Positions 56,950-64,000 of a DNA stretch of 64,000 nt are shown here, piece after piece; position 1 is the stretch's first letter, and every line of letters starts with the position of its first letter. Both the position numbers and the translations under genes were made by a program. The notes below the pieces were generated by a model. It did no database searches and had not been told where the DNA came from. It saw nothing but the letters and a program-made list of their open reading frames with translations. Source of the DNA: Phytohabitans suffuscus (GTDB lineage Bacteria > Actinomycetota > Actinomycetes > Mycobacteriales > Micromonosporaceae); assembly GCF_011764565.1 (NCBI RefSeq), contig NZ_AP022871.1:8246320-8310319 (forward strand), in the 5' to 3' direction.

Positions 56950-58290
56950 CCAAGGACGCCGGGACGGCGGGGACCCGGGTCACGGCGGGCGCCGCGACGG
57001 TGGAGGCCGCGACGACGGTGGACAGCGCGATCGCGGGGGGCGGCGTGGCGGCGGGGGGTGCGCCGGGTGGGTCCGCCCGCCCGGCGCTCGCGCGCTGCGT
57101 GGCGGTCGAGCCCGCCAAGTTCGCCGGCGCGTACTGGGGCCGGGCCCCGCTGCTGTCCCGGGCCGCCGACCTGGGCGGCCCGGACGGTTTCCGCGACCTG
57201 CTGAGCCCGGCCGACGCCGACGAGCTGCTGAGCCGGCGGGGCCTGCGCACCCCGTTCCTGCGCGTGGCCAGGGACGGCGAGGTGCTGCCCGCGTACCGCT
57301 TCGCCGGCGGTGGCGGGGCCGGCGCCGAGGTGCCCGACCAGGTGCTCGACGAACGGGTCCTCGCCCTCTACGCGGACGGTGCCACCCTGGTGCTCCAGGG
57401 CCTGCACCGGCTCTGGCCGCCGCTGGTCGACCTCGCCCGCGAGCTGGGCGGCCAGCTCGGGCAGCCGCTGCAGGTCAACGCGTACCTCACGCCCGCCGCC
57501 AGCCAGGGCTTCGCCACCCACTACGACACCCACGACGTCTTCGTGCTCCAGGTCGACGGCCGCAAGCGGTGGCGCGTACACGAGCCGGTCCTGCCCGACC
57601 CCTGGAACGCCAGCCGTGGGGCGGCCGTGCCGACGAGGTGGCCGCCGTCGCCGAGGGCGCGCCCGCGATCGACGAGGTACTGGAGCCCGGCGACGCGCTG
57701 TACCTGCCGCGTGGCTGGCTGCACAGCGCCGCCGCCCAGGACGGACCGTCGCTGCACCTCACGGTGGGGGTCAAGGCGCTGACCAGGTACGCGCTCGTGG
57801 AGGCCCTGCTGGAGCTGGCCGCCGAGGACCGCCGGCTGCGGGCCACCCTGCCGTACGGCCTGGACCCCGCCGACGCCGAACAGGTGGAGCCGGAGCTGAC
57901 CGGGACCGTCGAGGCCCTGCGCGACTGGCTCTCGACCGCCGCCCCGACCGCGGTGGCCGAGCGGCTCCGCGCCCGCCTGTGGCCCGCCGCCCGCCCGGCC
58001 CCCTGCGCCCCCTGGCTCAGGCCGCGGCGATCGCGGGGCTGAGCCCGGACGACCGCGTCACGGTCCGCGCCGGCCTGCGGTGGCGCCTGGCACCCGGCGG
58101 CGACGACCGCGTGGCCCTGCACGTCTTCGACCGCACCCTGACCCTCCCGGCCGGCTGCGTGCCAGCCCTGCGCGTGCTCCTGACCGGCCGCGCGACCCGG
58201 GTGGGCGACCTGCCCGGCCTGGACACCGACGACGACCGCCTGGTCCTGGCCCGCCGCCTCCTCCGCGAAGCCATCCTGACCCCCACCTGA
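56946..58290 (+). CDS. JmjC/cupin_4-type 2-oxoglutarate oxygenase, two missing bases
   Basis: About 448 residues after correction. A 45-residue Ala/Gly/Thr-rich extension precedes a fold like ribosomal oxygenases (YcfD/MINA): [34 protein letters not shown] holds the iron-binding His and Asp (HYD), and [11 protein letters not shown] holds the second His. A winged-helix-like C-terminus ends [14 protein letters not shown]. The frame breaks at about 57625 (GCGGCC_GTGCC) and 58003 (GGCCCCC_TGCG), each one base. Relatives hydroxylate Arg or His side chains of proteins; the coupled repeat peptide is the obvious candidate substrate. Confidence 0.82.
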
Positions 58291-58618
58291 CCGCGCGCGT
58301 TCCGCTCCGTCCACCTAGGACGGACCAGGGACCTTCCCGGACCTGAGCCGCCGCGAGGTCCGCGGTGGTGCCCGCCCTGGGCGGTATACGTCCACGATCA
58401 CTCCGGCGGCGCGACCGAACCGGCTGAATCCAGGCGCCACCACCGCCCGACTCGTCGCCGCGCGGTTGGCGGTCGCGGATCGTGGTATGAACCCGCCCCC
58501 AGAGGGGCCGATCCGTACCACGATCACTCCGACCCTTGCAGTGGACCAACCGGCGGGAAGCGGTCCGCCGCACAGACCACTGTGGACAGACCCGGAAAGC
58601 TCCATGGCCCGGCGGGGG
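58291..58618. other. Intergenic region between convergent oxygenase and membrane-protein genes
   Basis: Holds copy D of the palindrome (58477-58525) and a partial match to the 57-bp box from 58346. No gene is supported. Confidence 0.6.
58477..58525. repeat. Dispersed palindromic element, copy D
   Basis: GATCGTGGTA...CCGCCCCC and GGGGCCGATCCGTACCACGATC, with the loop inverted (CAGA) relative to copy C. Confidence 0.9.
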
Positions 58619-59269
58619 TCAGGCGAGCAGGTAGAGGGTGACGGTCGTGGCGAGGCCGGTGGCCAGGACGACCGCGATGGTGGTGGTGTCCAGCGCGACG
58701 TGGCGGCGGTCGGCGACCACGCGTGCGGGCCACAGGCCGACGAACGGGGCGACCAGCGTCACCACCAGGGCGAGCACCGGCAGGCCCACGGCGAGGTCGC
58801 CGCCGTACGAGCGGCCGGCCCACAGGGCGGCCTCGCGGAGGGTGAAGGCCAGGGCGGCGCCCAGCGCGCTCAGCACGACGAGGGTGGGGAGGGTGCGCTG
58901 CGGCATGCGGCCGGGGCGCCAGGTGCGGTCGAGCAGCTCGGACGCCGAGCCGATGTCGTGGCGCGGGTCGTGGTCCTCGCCGGCCTGCAGGTGGCCGGGC
59001 AGGGGTGGGCCGCTGTAGCGGGCGGCGGGCGGGCCGAGCCGGCGTACCGTCGTGCGCCACACCTCCTCGGCCTCGGCGTCGATCCGCTCGACCAGCTCGG
59101 CCGCCTCGTCGACGGCGCGCTGGGCGGCCTCGACGGCGGCGGTGGCCTCCTCGACGGCGCGGGCGGCGGCGGCGACCTGGCGCTGGTACCACTCGTCGGC
59201 CTCGGTGCGCTGGGAGTCGACGCTCGCGTACGCGCCGGCCAGCTCGGCGATCGCTTCGTGGTAGGTCAT
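58619..59269 (-). CDS. Coiled-coil membrane protein of the FtsK cassette
   Basis: A 216-residue protein. Residues 1-75 are a charged helix with heptad-like Ala/Glu repeats (RAVEEATAAVEAAQRAVDEAAELVERI), a polar linker follows, and residues ~130-216 hold about three membrane segments (LVVLSALGAALAFTL, LAVGLPVLALVVTLVAPFVGLW, TIAVVLATGLATTVTLYLLA). ATG 59269 overlaps the FtsK-like stop as ATGA. It may supply the membrane anchor that the soluble ATPase lacks. I do not recognise a named family. Confidence 0.8.
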   Translation of the reverse strand: MTYHEAIAELAGAYASVDSQRTEADEWYQRQVAAAARAVEEATAAVEAAQRAVDEAAELVERIDAEAEEVWRTTVRRLGPPAARYSGPPLPGHLQAGEDHDPRHDIGSASELLDRTWRPGRMPQRTLPTLVVLSALGAALAFTLREAALWAGRSYGGDLAVGLPVLALVVTLVAPFVGLWPARVVADRRHVALDTTTIAVVLATGLATTVTLYLLA

Positions 59270-61953
59270 CCACCCAGTCCGTACGGGATGACGACCTCCG
59301 GGGTGCGGTGGCGGGCGCGGTCGAAGAAGAGGGCGCGCCACGGCCTGGGGTACCAGGCGGGGCCGCCCTGCTGGGGGTAGAAGCCGCTCAGGTCGGCGCC
59401 CTGCACGTCCAGCGCCACCCACGCGCCGATCGCGTCGGTGCGGGAGCCGAGGCCGCCCAGGTCGTCGCGGAGGCGGTTGACGCCGCGCCACCAGCCCAGT
59501 ACGTGGGTGCGGCGCTCCGGGCCGGTGTTGAGGATGCGGCGCAGGTGCTCGTGGCCGGTGCGGGCGCCCTCCTTGACGGCGAGGCGGGCGGCCGCGGCGT
59601 CGGCGGCGAACAGGATGATGTAGTGCGGGTGTACGCCGTCGGGCTCGACCGACGGCAGGAGGGCGGCGAGCCCCTCCGCGTCGTACCAGCCGGTGTCGGC
59701 GGGCAGGTCGGCGCGGAGCGACGCGGCGGTGGCGGCGGCGTCCGGGTCCAGGCAGGCCACCGAGAAGCGGGCGTCGCCGTCGGCGTGCTGGCGGGCCAGG
59801 GAGCGGGCGGCGGCGGCGAGCACCGCGCACGCCTCGTCGACGCGGGTGCCGAGCACGGCGAGGTTGCGGCCGGGGGAGCGGGTCAGCGGCAGCCGGGCGG
59901 AGTGGGCCTGTACGTCGATCGACTCGCCGAGCAGCGCGACCGGCTCGGCGGTGCCGGGCGCCAGCTCGCCGAAGTCGGGCGCCTGCGCCAGCCGGGGCAC
60001 CGCGTCGCCGTCGAACAGGCGCGGCGGGCCGAGCCGGGGCGGGCGGTCCTGCCACAGCCTGTGCTGCAGGTCGCTCCACACGCGACGGTCGCTGGCCGCG
60101 GGGACGCGCACGACGCGGTTGGCGTCCGGGGCGCCGGAGTCGGCGTTGACCACGGCGTGGTGGCGGGGCAGCGTCTCGGCCGCGAGGTTCGCCTCGTGCA
60201 GGATGCGGCGGGCCTTGGGCAGCGCGATCCGGAGCGTGAACTGGGCCACCAGCGCGGGCCGCCCCCACAGCGCCTCGATGCCGGAGACGTCCTGCGAGGC
60301 GAGGATGAGGTGGATGCCCTGCGAGCGGCCGCGGCGGGCCAGGTCCTCCAGCAGCGTGGCCGCCTCCTGGGCGAGCGTGTCGCGGCCGGTGAGCAGCACC
60401 TGGAACTCGTCGATCACCGCGACGATCCGCGGCCAGTGCCCGTCCGGGTCCTCGTGGCGCAGCTCGGAGAGCTTGGTGACCTCGTGCTCCTTGGCCGCGT
60501 CGGCCCGGCGGCGCAGCTCCCGCCCGAGGAAGCGCAGCAGCGCCAGGCCGAACTCGCGGTCGGTGTTGACGTTGACCCCGACCAGCCGTACGTGCGGCAG
60601 CCAGCTCGGGTCCCGCCGCCCCGGCGCGAACCGGGCGAACGACACGCCCTCCTTGAAGTCGAGCAGGTAGAAGGCGAGCTCCTCGGGCGAGTACCGGGCG
60701 GCCAGCGCGCCCATCCACGCGTAGACGAGGTTGGTCTTGCCGGTGCCGGAGGGGCCGGCGATCAGCGCGTGCGGCGGGTAGTCGGCCAGCGTCACGTCGA
60801 CCGGCCGCCCCTCCGGGCTGTCGCCGACCGGCGCGGTGAGGCCGGACGCGGAGTGCTCGGTCCAGAACCGGTCGGGGAGCAGGTTGGCGAAGACGGCGGG
60901 CGCCGGACCGACCGACACCCGGTCGGCGATCGCGCGGCAGGTGGCGGTGACCAGCTCGGCCGGCGGCGCGTCGTCGAGGTAGACCGGCAGCGACCCGCAG
61001 CCGGAGACCTCGGCCCGCCGGCCGTCGACGCGGATGACCTGCACGTCCCGGTGCTCGGCGACCGCGATGCCCCGCACGATGAGGTGGACGCCGCAGGCCG
61101 CGCCGGTGCGCAGGATCCGGTCCAGCTGGGCCCGCTCGTGGCGGGACGGCTCGTCGCCGCCGAGCAGCACCGCGACCCGCCACGGCTCGGGGCGGCGGCC
61201 GGTGCGGGCGGCCATCTCGGCGAGCGAGGCGTGGTCGCCGGCGAGCACGGTCTCGTTGATCCGCCGGATGTGGTCGACGAGCCCGTCGAGCAGCCCGGTG
61301 AGCCCGCCCGGCCCGACGAACGTGAGCAGGCCCGCCGGGGCCAGCGGCGCGAACCCGGCCAGCCCGCCGCCGAGCCGCTCCGGGTCGTACCCGGTGATGT
61401 CGATCTGCCCGTGCGTGGTGCGGCCGAGCGCGCGCAGCAGCAGGCCGGCCACGACGGCGTCGCCGCCGGCCTGGACGTTGTCGACCAGCGCGACGTGCCC
61501 GCGGTCCAGCAGCGGCACGAGCGCCGGCGCCGTGTGGTAGTGGTCCGGTCCCGGCCGCGGGTGGCCGGACGGTCCCCTGGCCGCGGCCGGGATGCGCACC
61601 TCGCCGACGCGCAGCAGGTCCGGCGGCTCGCCGCGGGCGGCCGGGGTCGGGTGCCAGCCGCGCCACGGGTCACCGGCGGCGCCGGGCGCGCGCGTCCCGC
61701 CGGCCAGGTCGGCGCGGTGGGCCAGGTCGGCGAGGGTCGCGGCGTGCCGCGCGTCGAGCTCGGCGAGCCGGGCGTCCCGCTCGGCGGCGGCGCGGGCGGG
61801 GCGGGCCGCGGCCGCCTGGCGTACCCGGTCCAGCCGGGCCTGCGCGGCGGCGAGGTCGGCCTTCGTCACCTCCTGGCGCTGCCGCGCCGACGCGCGGGCG
61901 CGTGCCAGCAGGACGCGGACCGACTCGACGACCGACGTCCGGACGTCAGGCAT
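59266..61953 (-). CDS. FtsK/SpoIIIE-type (EccC-like) ATPase with one active and two degenerate modules
   Basis: An 895-residue protein. An N-terminal coiled coil (residues 1-85) is followed by three ATPase-like modules. The first (about 130-330) lacks Walker motifs. The second (about 380-600) has Walker A AGPSGTGKTNL, Walker B IVAVIDEFQVLL and SQGIHLILASQDV. The third (about 680-890) starts with a decayed loop, SPGRNLAVLGTRVDEA. This tandem build is that of EccC/EssC secretion ATPases, but there are no N-terminal membrane segments. It overlaps both neighbours. Substrate transfer or DNA translocation are both possible. Confidence 0.88.
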   Translation of the reverse strand: MPDVRTSVVESVRVLLARARASARQRQEVTKADLAAAQARLDRVRQAAAARPARAAAERDARLAELDARHAATLADLAHRADLAGGTRAPGAAGDPWRGWHPTPAARGEPPDLLRVGEVRIPAAARGPSGHPRPGPDHYHTAPALVPLLDRGHVALVDNVQAGGDAVVAGLLLRALGRTTHGQIDITGYDPERLGGGLAGFAPLAPAGLLTFVGPGGLTGLLDGLVDHIRRINETVLAGDHASLAEMAARTGRRPEPWRVAVLLGGDEPSRHERAQLDRILRTGAACGVHLIVRGIAVAEHRDVQVIRVDGRRAEVSGCGSLPVYLDDAPPAELVTATCRAIADRVSVGPAPAVFANLLPDRFWTEHSASGLTAPVGDSPEGRPVDVTLADYPPHALIAGPSGTGKTNLVYAWMGALAARYSPEELAFYLLDFKEGVSFARFAPGRRDPSWLPHVRLVGVNVNTDREFGLALLRFLGRELRRRADAAKEHEVTKLSELRHEDPDGHWPRIVAVIDEFQVLLTGRDTLAQEAATLLEDLARRGRSQGIHLILASQDVSGIEALWGRPALVAQFTLRIALPKARRILHEANLAAETLPRHHAVVNADSGAPDANRVVRVPAASDRRVWSDLQHRLWQDRPPRLGPPRLFDGDAVPRLAQAPDFGELAPGTAEPVALLGESIDVQAHSARLPLTRSPGRNLAVLGTRVDEACAVLAAAARSLARQHADGDARFSVACLDPDAAATAASLRADLPADTGWYDAEGLAALLPSVEPDGVHPHYIILFAADAAAARLAVKEGARTGHEHLRRILNTGPERRTHVLGWWRGVNRLRDDLGGLGSRTDAIGAWVALDVQGADLSGFYPQQGGPAWYPRPWRALFFDRARHRTPEVVIPYGLGG

Positions 61954-62830
61954 GGGTCTCCGCGTCGGGGACCGGCTCGGGCGCCGCCGGGTCGAGCGAG
62001 TCCGGCTCGCGGTCGAGCAGCCGCAGGAGGATGCCGGTGACCACGCTGCCGGCCACCGCGAAGTCGGCCGGGTGCGGCGGCGGGCTGTCGTCGCCGTCCT
62101 CGCGCTCGACCGGCACCCGGCAGACCCGCCGCAGCTGGATGTCGAGGATCCGCGGGGGCAGGCCGGGCAGCAGCTCGCGCACCCGCGGCTCGATCTGCTT
62201 GGTGAGCACCGGCAGGTCCTCGGCGCGCGGCTGGTGGCGCAGCAGGTCGCCGGCGAGGCGGTGCAGCACCGCCGGGGTGAGCGCGGACAGGCCCAGCCCG
62301 ACCGGCGGCTCGACGGCGCCCAGCTCGCGGTGCAGCCGGGAACGGTCTTCGGCGCGTACGCCCGCGGCAACCCGGCGCAGCAGGTCGGGCCCCTCGGTGG
62401 CGGCGGACTCGTCGCGCGCGGCCGGGCCGCCGTGTCCGGTCAGCTCGGCGACCCGCTCGGCCCACCAGCGGCCCAGCCGGGGCGGCTCCGCGCCGGCCTC
62501 GGGCCGCGCCGGCCGCTCGCCGTCCGGCTCCCGCAGGGCGGTGCGCCAGGTGCCGTCGGGGCCGGCGGTGCCGTCGTGGGCGAGGCCGATCGAGGCCAGG
62601 TACGCCAGCAGCGAGTCCTGCGCCACGCGGAGCGCCTGGACGGCCTGCTCGGCGTGCTCCATCGCGCCGGCCAGCCGGGGCACGCCGAGCGGGTCGACGG
62701 ACTCCTGGCGTACCCACATGAGCAGCTCGCCGGCGGCCCGCAGCTTTTCGACGGCGACCGCGACCAGGCCGACCGGCAGGTCGTCCGAGGTGGCGCGGAC
62801 CTGGGCGCCGAGCTCCTGTACCAGGGACAT
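61946..62830 (-). CDS. Unknown helical protein of the FtsK cassette
   Basis: A 294-residue protein I cannot name. Residues 1-85 form a helical hairpin-like stretch (SLVQELGAQVRATSDDLPVGLVAVAVEKLRAAGELL..., MEHAEQAVQALRVAQDSLLAYL), similar in style to the small hairpin protein encoded before it. A charged linker and a C-terminal globular part (IEPRVRELLPGLPPRILDIQLRRVCRVPV) follow. It ends eight bases inside the FtsK-like gene, so translation is coupled. It may be an adaptor or chaperone for the hairpin protein. Confidence 0.75.
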   Translation of the reverse strand: MSLVQELGAQVRATSDDLPVGLVAVAVEKLRAAGELLMWVRQESVDPLGVPRLAGAMEHAEQAVQALRVAQDSLLAYLASIGLAHDGTAGPDGTWRTALREPDGERPARPEAGAEPPRLGRWWAERVAELTGHGGPAARDESAATEGPDLLRRVAAGVRAEDRSRLHRELGAVEPPVGLGLSALTPAVLHRLAGDLLRHQPRAEDLPVLTKQIEPRVRELLPGLPPRILDIQLRRVCRVPVEREDGDDSPPPHPADFAVAGSVVTGILLRLLDREPDSLDPAAPEPVPDAETHA

Positions 62831-62838
62831 GGCAGTGG

Positions 62839-63098
62839 CTACAGGGCTGCGGAGTACTGCTGCGCCTGCTCGACCGCGGCCATCGTGGCGCCGAGGCAGT
62901 CTTCCAGCTCCTGGGTGGCCTGCTGGAGGGAGGCGCGCGCGGTGTCGACCGCGTCGTGGCCGCTGCCGTCGAGGGCCACCGCGAGGCTCTGCTGCGCCTC
63001 GTCGAGCTTCTCCTTGGCCGCGTGGACCGCGGCCTGCCCTCGCTGACCTGTTGGATCGCGGCATCGATTGCCGACTTGACCTCGGCGACGCTGGCCAC
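62839..63098 (-). CDS. WXG100-sized helical hairpin protein, one missing base
   Basis: 86 residues after restoring one C at about 63045 (minus-strand GAGGGC_AGGCC). The restored protein is two long Ala/Gln/Glu-rich helices (SVAEVKSAIDAAIQQVSEGQ, then ASLQQATQELEDCLGATMAAVEQAQQYSAAL) around a VALDGSGHDAV turn. Size and shape are like ESAT-6/WXG100 secretion substrates, but WxG is absent. A perfect AGGAGGT lies six bases before GTG 63098, the strongest ribosome binding site in the window, suggesting high output. First gene of the FtsK-type cassette. Confidence 0.78.
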
Positions 63099-63399
63099 GG
63101 CGGGACCTCCTGGGGGCGGGGGAGGACGCTATTCCATCACGGTAAACCGGATGCCCGCTTCGCGGCCCCTACCGTTTTGCCGCTCAGCGCGAATGAACGA
63201 CTACGCTGCGCCGATATCCGGGTGGGGCGTCGCACGCGGTGTGTGATCGTTGCGCACGTGATCGCCCCGGCGGCCGCGCGGCGGCGGTGGCGCCGCGTAG
63301 GCGTGCCCGCCCCGGGCGGGCACGCGAATGAGAATGAGTGACTGGTCAGTCAGTGGGAGCGGGTCAGTCAGCACGAGTGGGTCAGTCAGCGCGAGCGGG
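63099..63399. other. Intergenic region with terminator and 18-bp repeats
   Basis: The left part should hold the FtsK-cassette promoter on the minus strand; I cannot pick it with confidence. The right part holds a terminator hairpin (63301-63325) and tandem repeats (63343-63402). Confidence 0.5.
63301..63325 (-). terminator. Hairpin downstream of the NYN gene
   Basis: GCGTGCCCGCC and GGCGGGCACGC pair perfectly over 11 bp around CCG. It lies 75 bases after the NYN stop on the minus strand. Confidence 0.7.
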
Positions 63400-63402
63400 T
63401 CA
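63343..63402. repeat. 18-bp tandem repeats at the NYN gene stop
   Basis: Three units of GGGTCAGTCAGCRCGAGY (63343-63360, 63361-63378, 63379-63396) plus a partial unit that contains the NYN gene's own stop codon. Confidence 0.9.
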
Positions 63403-63765
63403 GTACGCCAGGGTGCGGGGGCCGCGGACCTCGGCGCCGAGGGCCTTCACCCGCTCGCGCAGCCCGCGGTCGGCGGTGACCACGACGGTGCGCCGGGCTC
63501 CGGCCCCGGTGACCAGCGCGACGATCGTGTCGTCGCCGGACCCGGGCGCGGCGACCACCCGCACCTCGCCGGCGCTCTGGACGCCCCGGGCCCGGCCCTC
63601 GACGACGAGGACCACCTCCAGCGGGGGCGGCAGGTCGGGCAGGCCCTGGGCGGCGACCGGGAGCAGGGCGTCGCGCAGCCGTCCGGCGGCCCCGGCCCGG
63701 TCGCGCCACCAGCCATCCGGACGGGATCCGACCACATTCGCGCCGTCGACGAGCAGGAGGGTCAC
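63400..63765 (-). CDS. NYN-domain RNase-like protein (YacP/PIN-like)
   Basis: A 121-residue protein. LLLVDGANVVGSRPDGWWRDR is the opening of NYN/YacP domains, with Asp and Asn in the first acidic site; SGDDTIVALV and VVTADRGLRERVKALG supply further acidic residues. It would be a small metal-dependent RNase in the cytoplasm. GTG 63765 overlaps the upstream stop as GTGA, so it is coupled to the 73-residue protein. The two acidic clusters look intact. Confidence 0.85.
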   Translation of the reverse strand: MTLLLVDGANVVGSRPDGWWRDRAGAAGRLRDALLPVAAQGLPDLPPPLEVVLVVEGRARGVQSAGEVRVVAAPGSGDDTIVALVTGAGARRTVVVTADRGLRERVKALGAEVRGPRTLAY

Positions 63766-63983
63766 GACTCCACGCTCGGCGCCGAGAGCCCCAGCTCGGC
63801 GAGGATGTCCTGGCGCTCGGCGCGGGTGGCCTCCTCGCGGGCCAGCAGCTCCGCGTACTCGGCGAGGGCGGCCGCGTCCAGCCCACCGTCGTAGCCCTCG
63901 ACGAACCGTTCGAGGTCGCGTACCGCCGCGGTGTGCAGCTCGGCCGCGCGCAGCGCCCGCCGCAGGATGTCGTCGTCGCTCAC
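63762..63983 (-). CDS. Small acidic helical protein coupled to the NYN gene
   Basis: A 73-residue, strongly acidic, probably all-helical protein (MSDDDILRRALRAAELHTAAVRDLERFVEGYDG...EEATRAERQDILAELGL). I do not recognise it. Its stop overlaps the NYN start as GTGA, which suggests a partner or inhibitor of the RNase-like protein; a toxin-antitoxin relation is conceivable but unproven. GTG 63983 has AAGGGG just upstream. The gene is complete within the window. Confidence 0.65.
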   Translation of the reverse strand: MSDDDILRRALRAAELHTAAVRDLERFVEGYDGGLDAAALAEYAELLAREEATRAERQDILAELGLSAPSVES

Positions 63984-64000
63984 GCACCCCTTGATATCCG

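Noticed and set aside
58619-63098. Canonical ESX type VII secretion locus
   Set aside because: No WxG motif, EccB, EccD, EccE or mycosin gene is present; only the ATPase architecture and the hairpin protein resemble it.

Overview
The window is very GC-rich, with third codon positions almost always G or C. Genes are tightly packed with GTGA/ATGA overlaps. At least 13 starts have a TANNNT-like -10 box 6-8 bases upstream, which implies leaderless transcripts, and there is an F420-type luciferase-like oxidoreductase. Together these point to a soil actinomycete; Micromonosporaceae is my best guess but is not proven. The content is chromosomal and mostly metabolic. I see no tRNA or rRNA genes, no CRISPR array, and no transposase, integrase or phage structural gene.

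Layout. 1-10.5 kb: redox and transport genes (NDH-2-like flavoprotein, MFS pumps, zinc alcohol dehydrogenase, universal stress protein, GlxA-type regulator, Tat-exported molybdopterin oxidoreductase). 10.5-17.5 kb: a secreted Asp-box protein, a thioredoxin-fold protein, and a two-component system divergent from an MMPL exporter; an unusual 33-bp repeat array separates the response regulator from its kinase. 17.9-26.5 kb: an sdhCAB operon divergent from a LysR regulator, then small regulators including a quinone-reductase/HxlR redox pair. 26.7-28.2 kb: a secreted GH25 lysozyme with two trefoil-like repeat domains.

29.8-38.2 kb: a reductive pyrimidine degradation and uptake operon (beta-ureidopropionase, dihydropyrimidinase, CoA-acylating semialdehyde dehydrogenase, F420-type enzyme, ABC importer) facing a MocR regulator. 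38.2-39.2 kb: cysteine dioxygenase and rhodanese, sharing an operator-like motif with the molybdopterin oxidoreductase gene 31 kb away. 39.2-45.5 kb: two paralogous receiver-less winged-helix regulators, a DCC/HTTM pair, a kinase-like protein without its P-loop lysine, DUF72 and an amidase. 45.6-55.9 kb: a xylan/xylo-oligosaccharide cluster (GH3, ABC importer, GH43, GH10, LacI regulator) with several related operators.

56-58.3 kb: the most intriguing locus. A 105-residue peptide made of four near-identical Gly/Asp/Asn/Pro/Arg repeats is translationally coupled to a JmjC/cupin oxygenase. This looks like a precursor-peptide/hydroxylase pair, possibly a new kind of ribosomally made, modified peptide. 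58.6-63.1 kb: an FtsK/EccC-like ATPase cassette with a WXG100-sized helical-hairpin protein, one unknown protein and a coiled-coil membrane protein, resembling a stripped-down type VII secretion module. 63.4-64 kb: an NYN-domain RNase-like gene and a small acidic protein.

Two features cut across the window. First, about a dozen genes are broken by exactly one missing base, always a loss and usually in a short G/C run, so assembly error is the likeliest cause; I annotate these as genes rather than pseudogenes. Second, a roughly 50-bp palindrome occurs four times in intergenic gaps, three of them between convergent genes, and many gene ends carry short tandem repeats.
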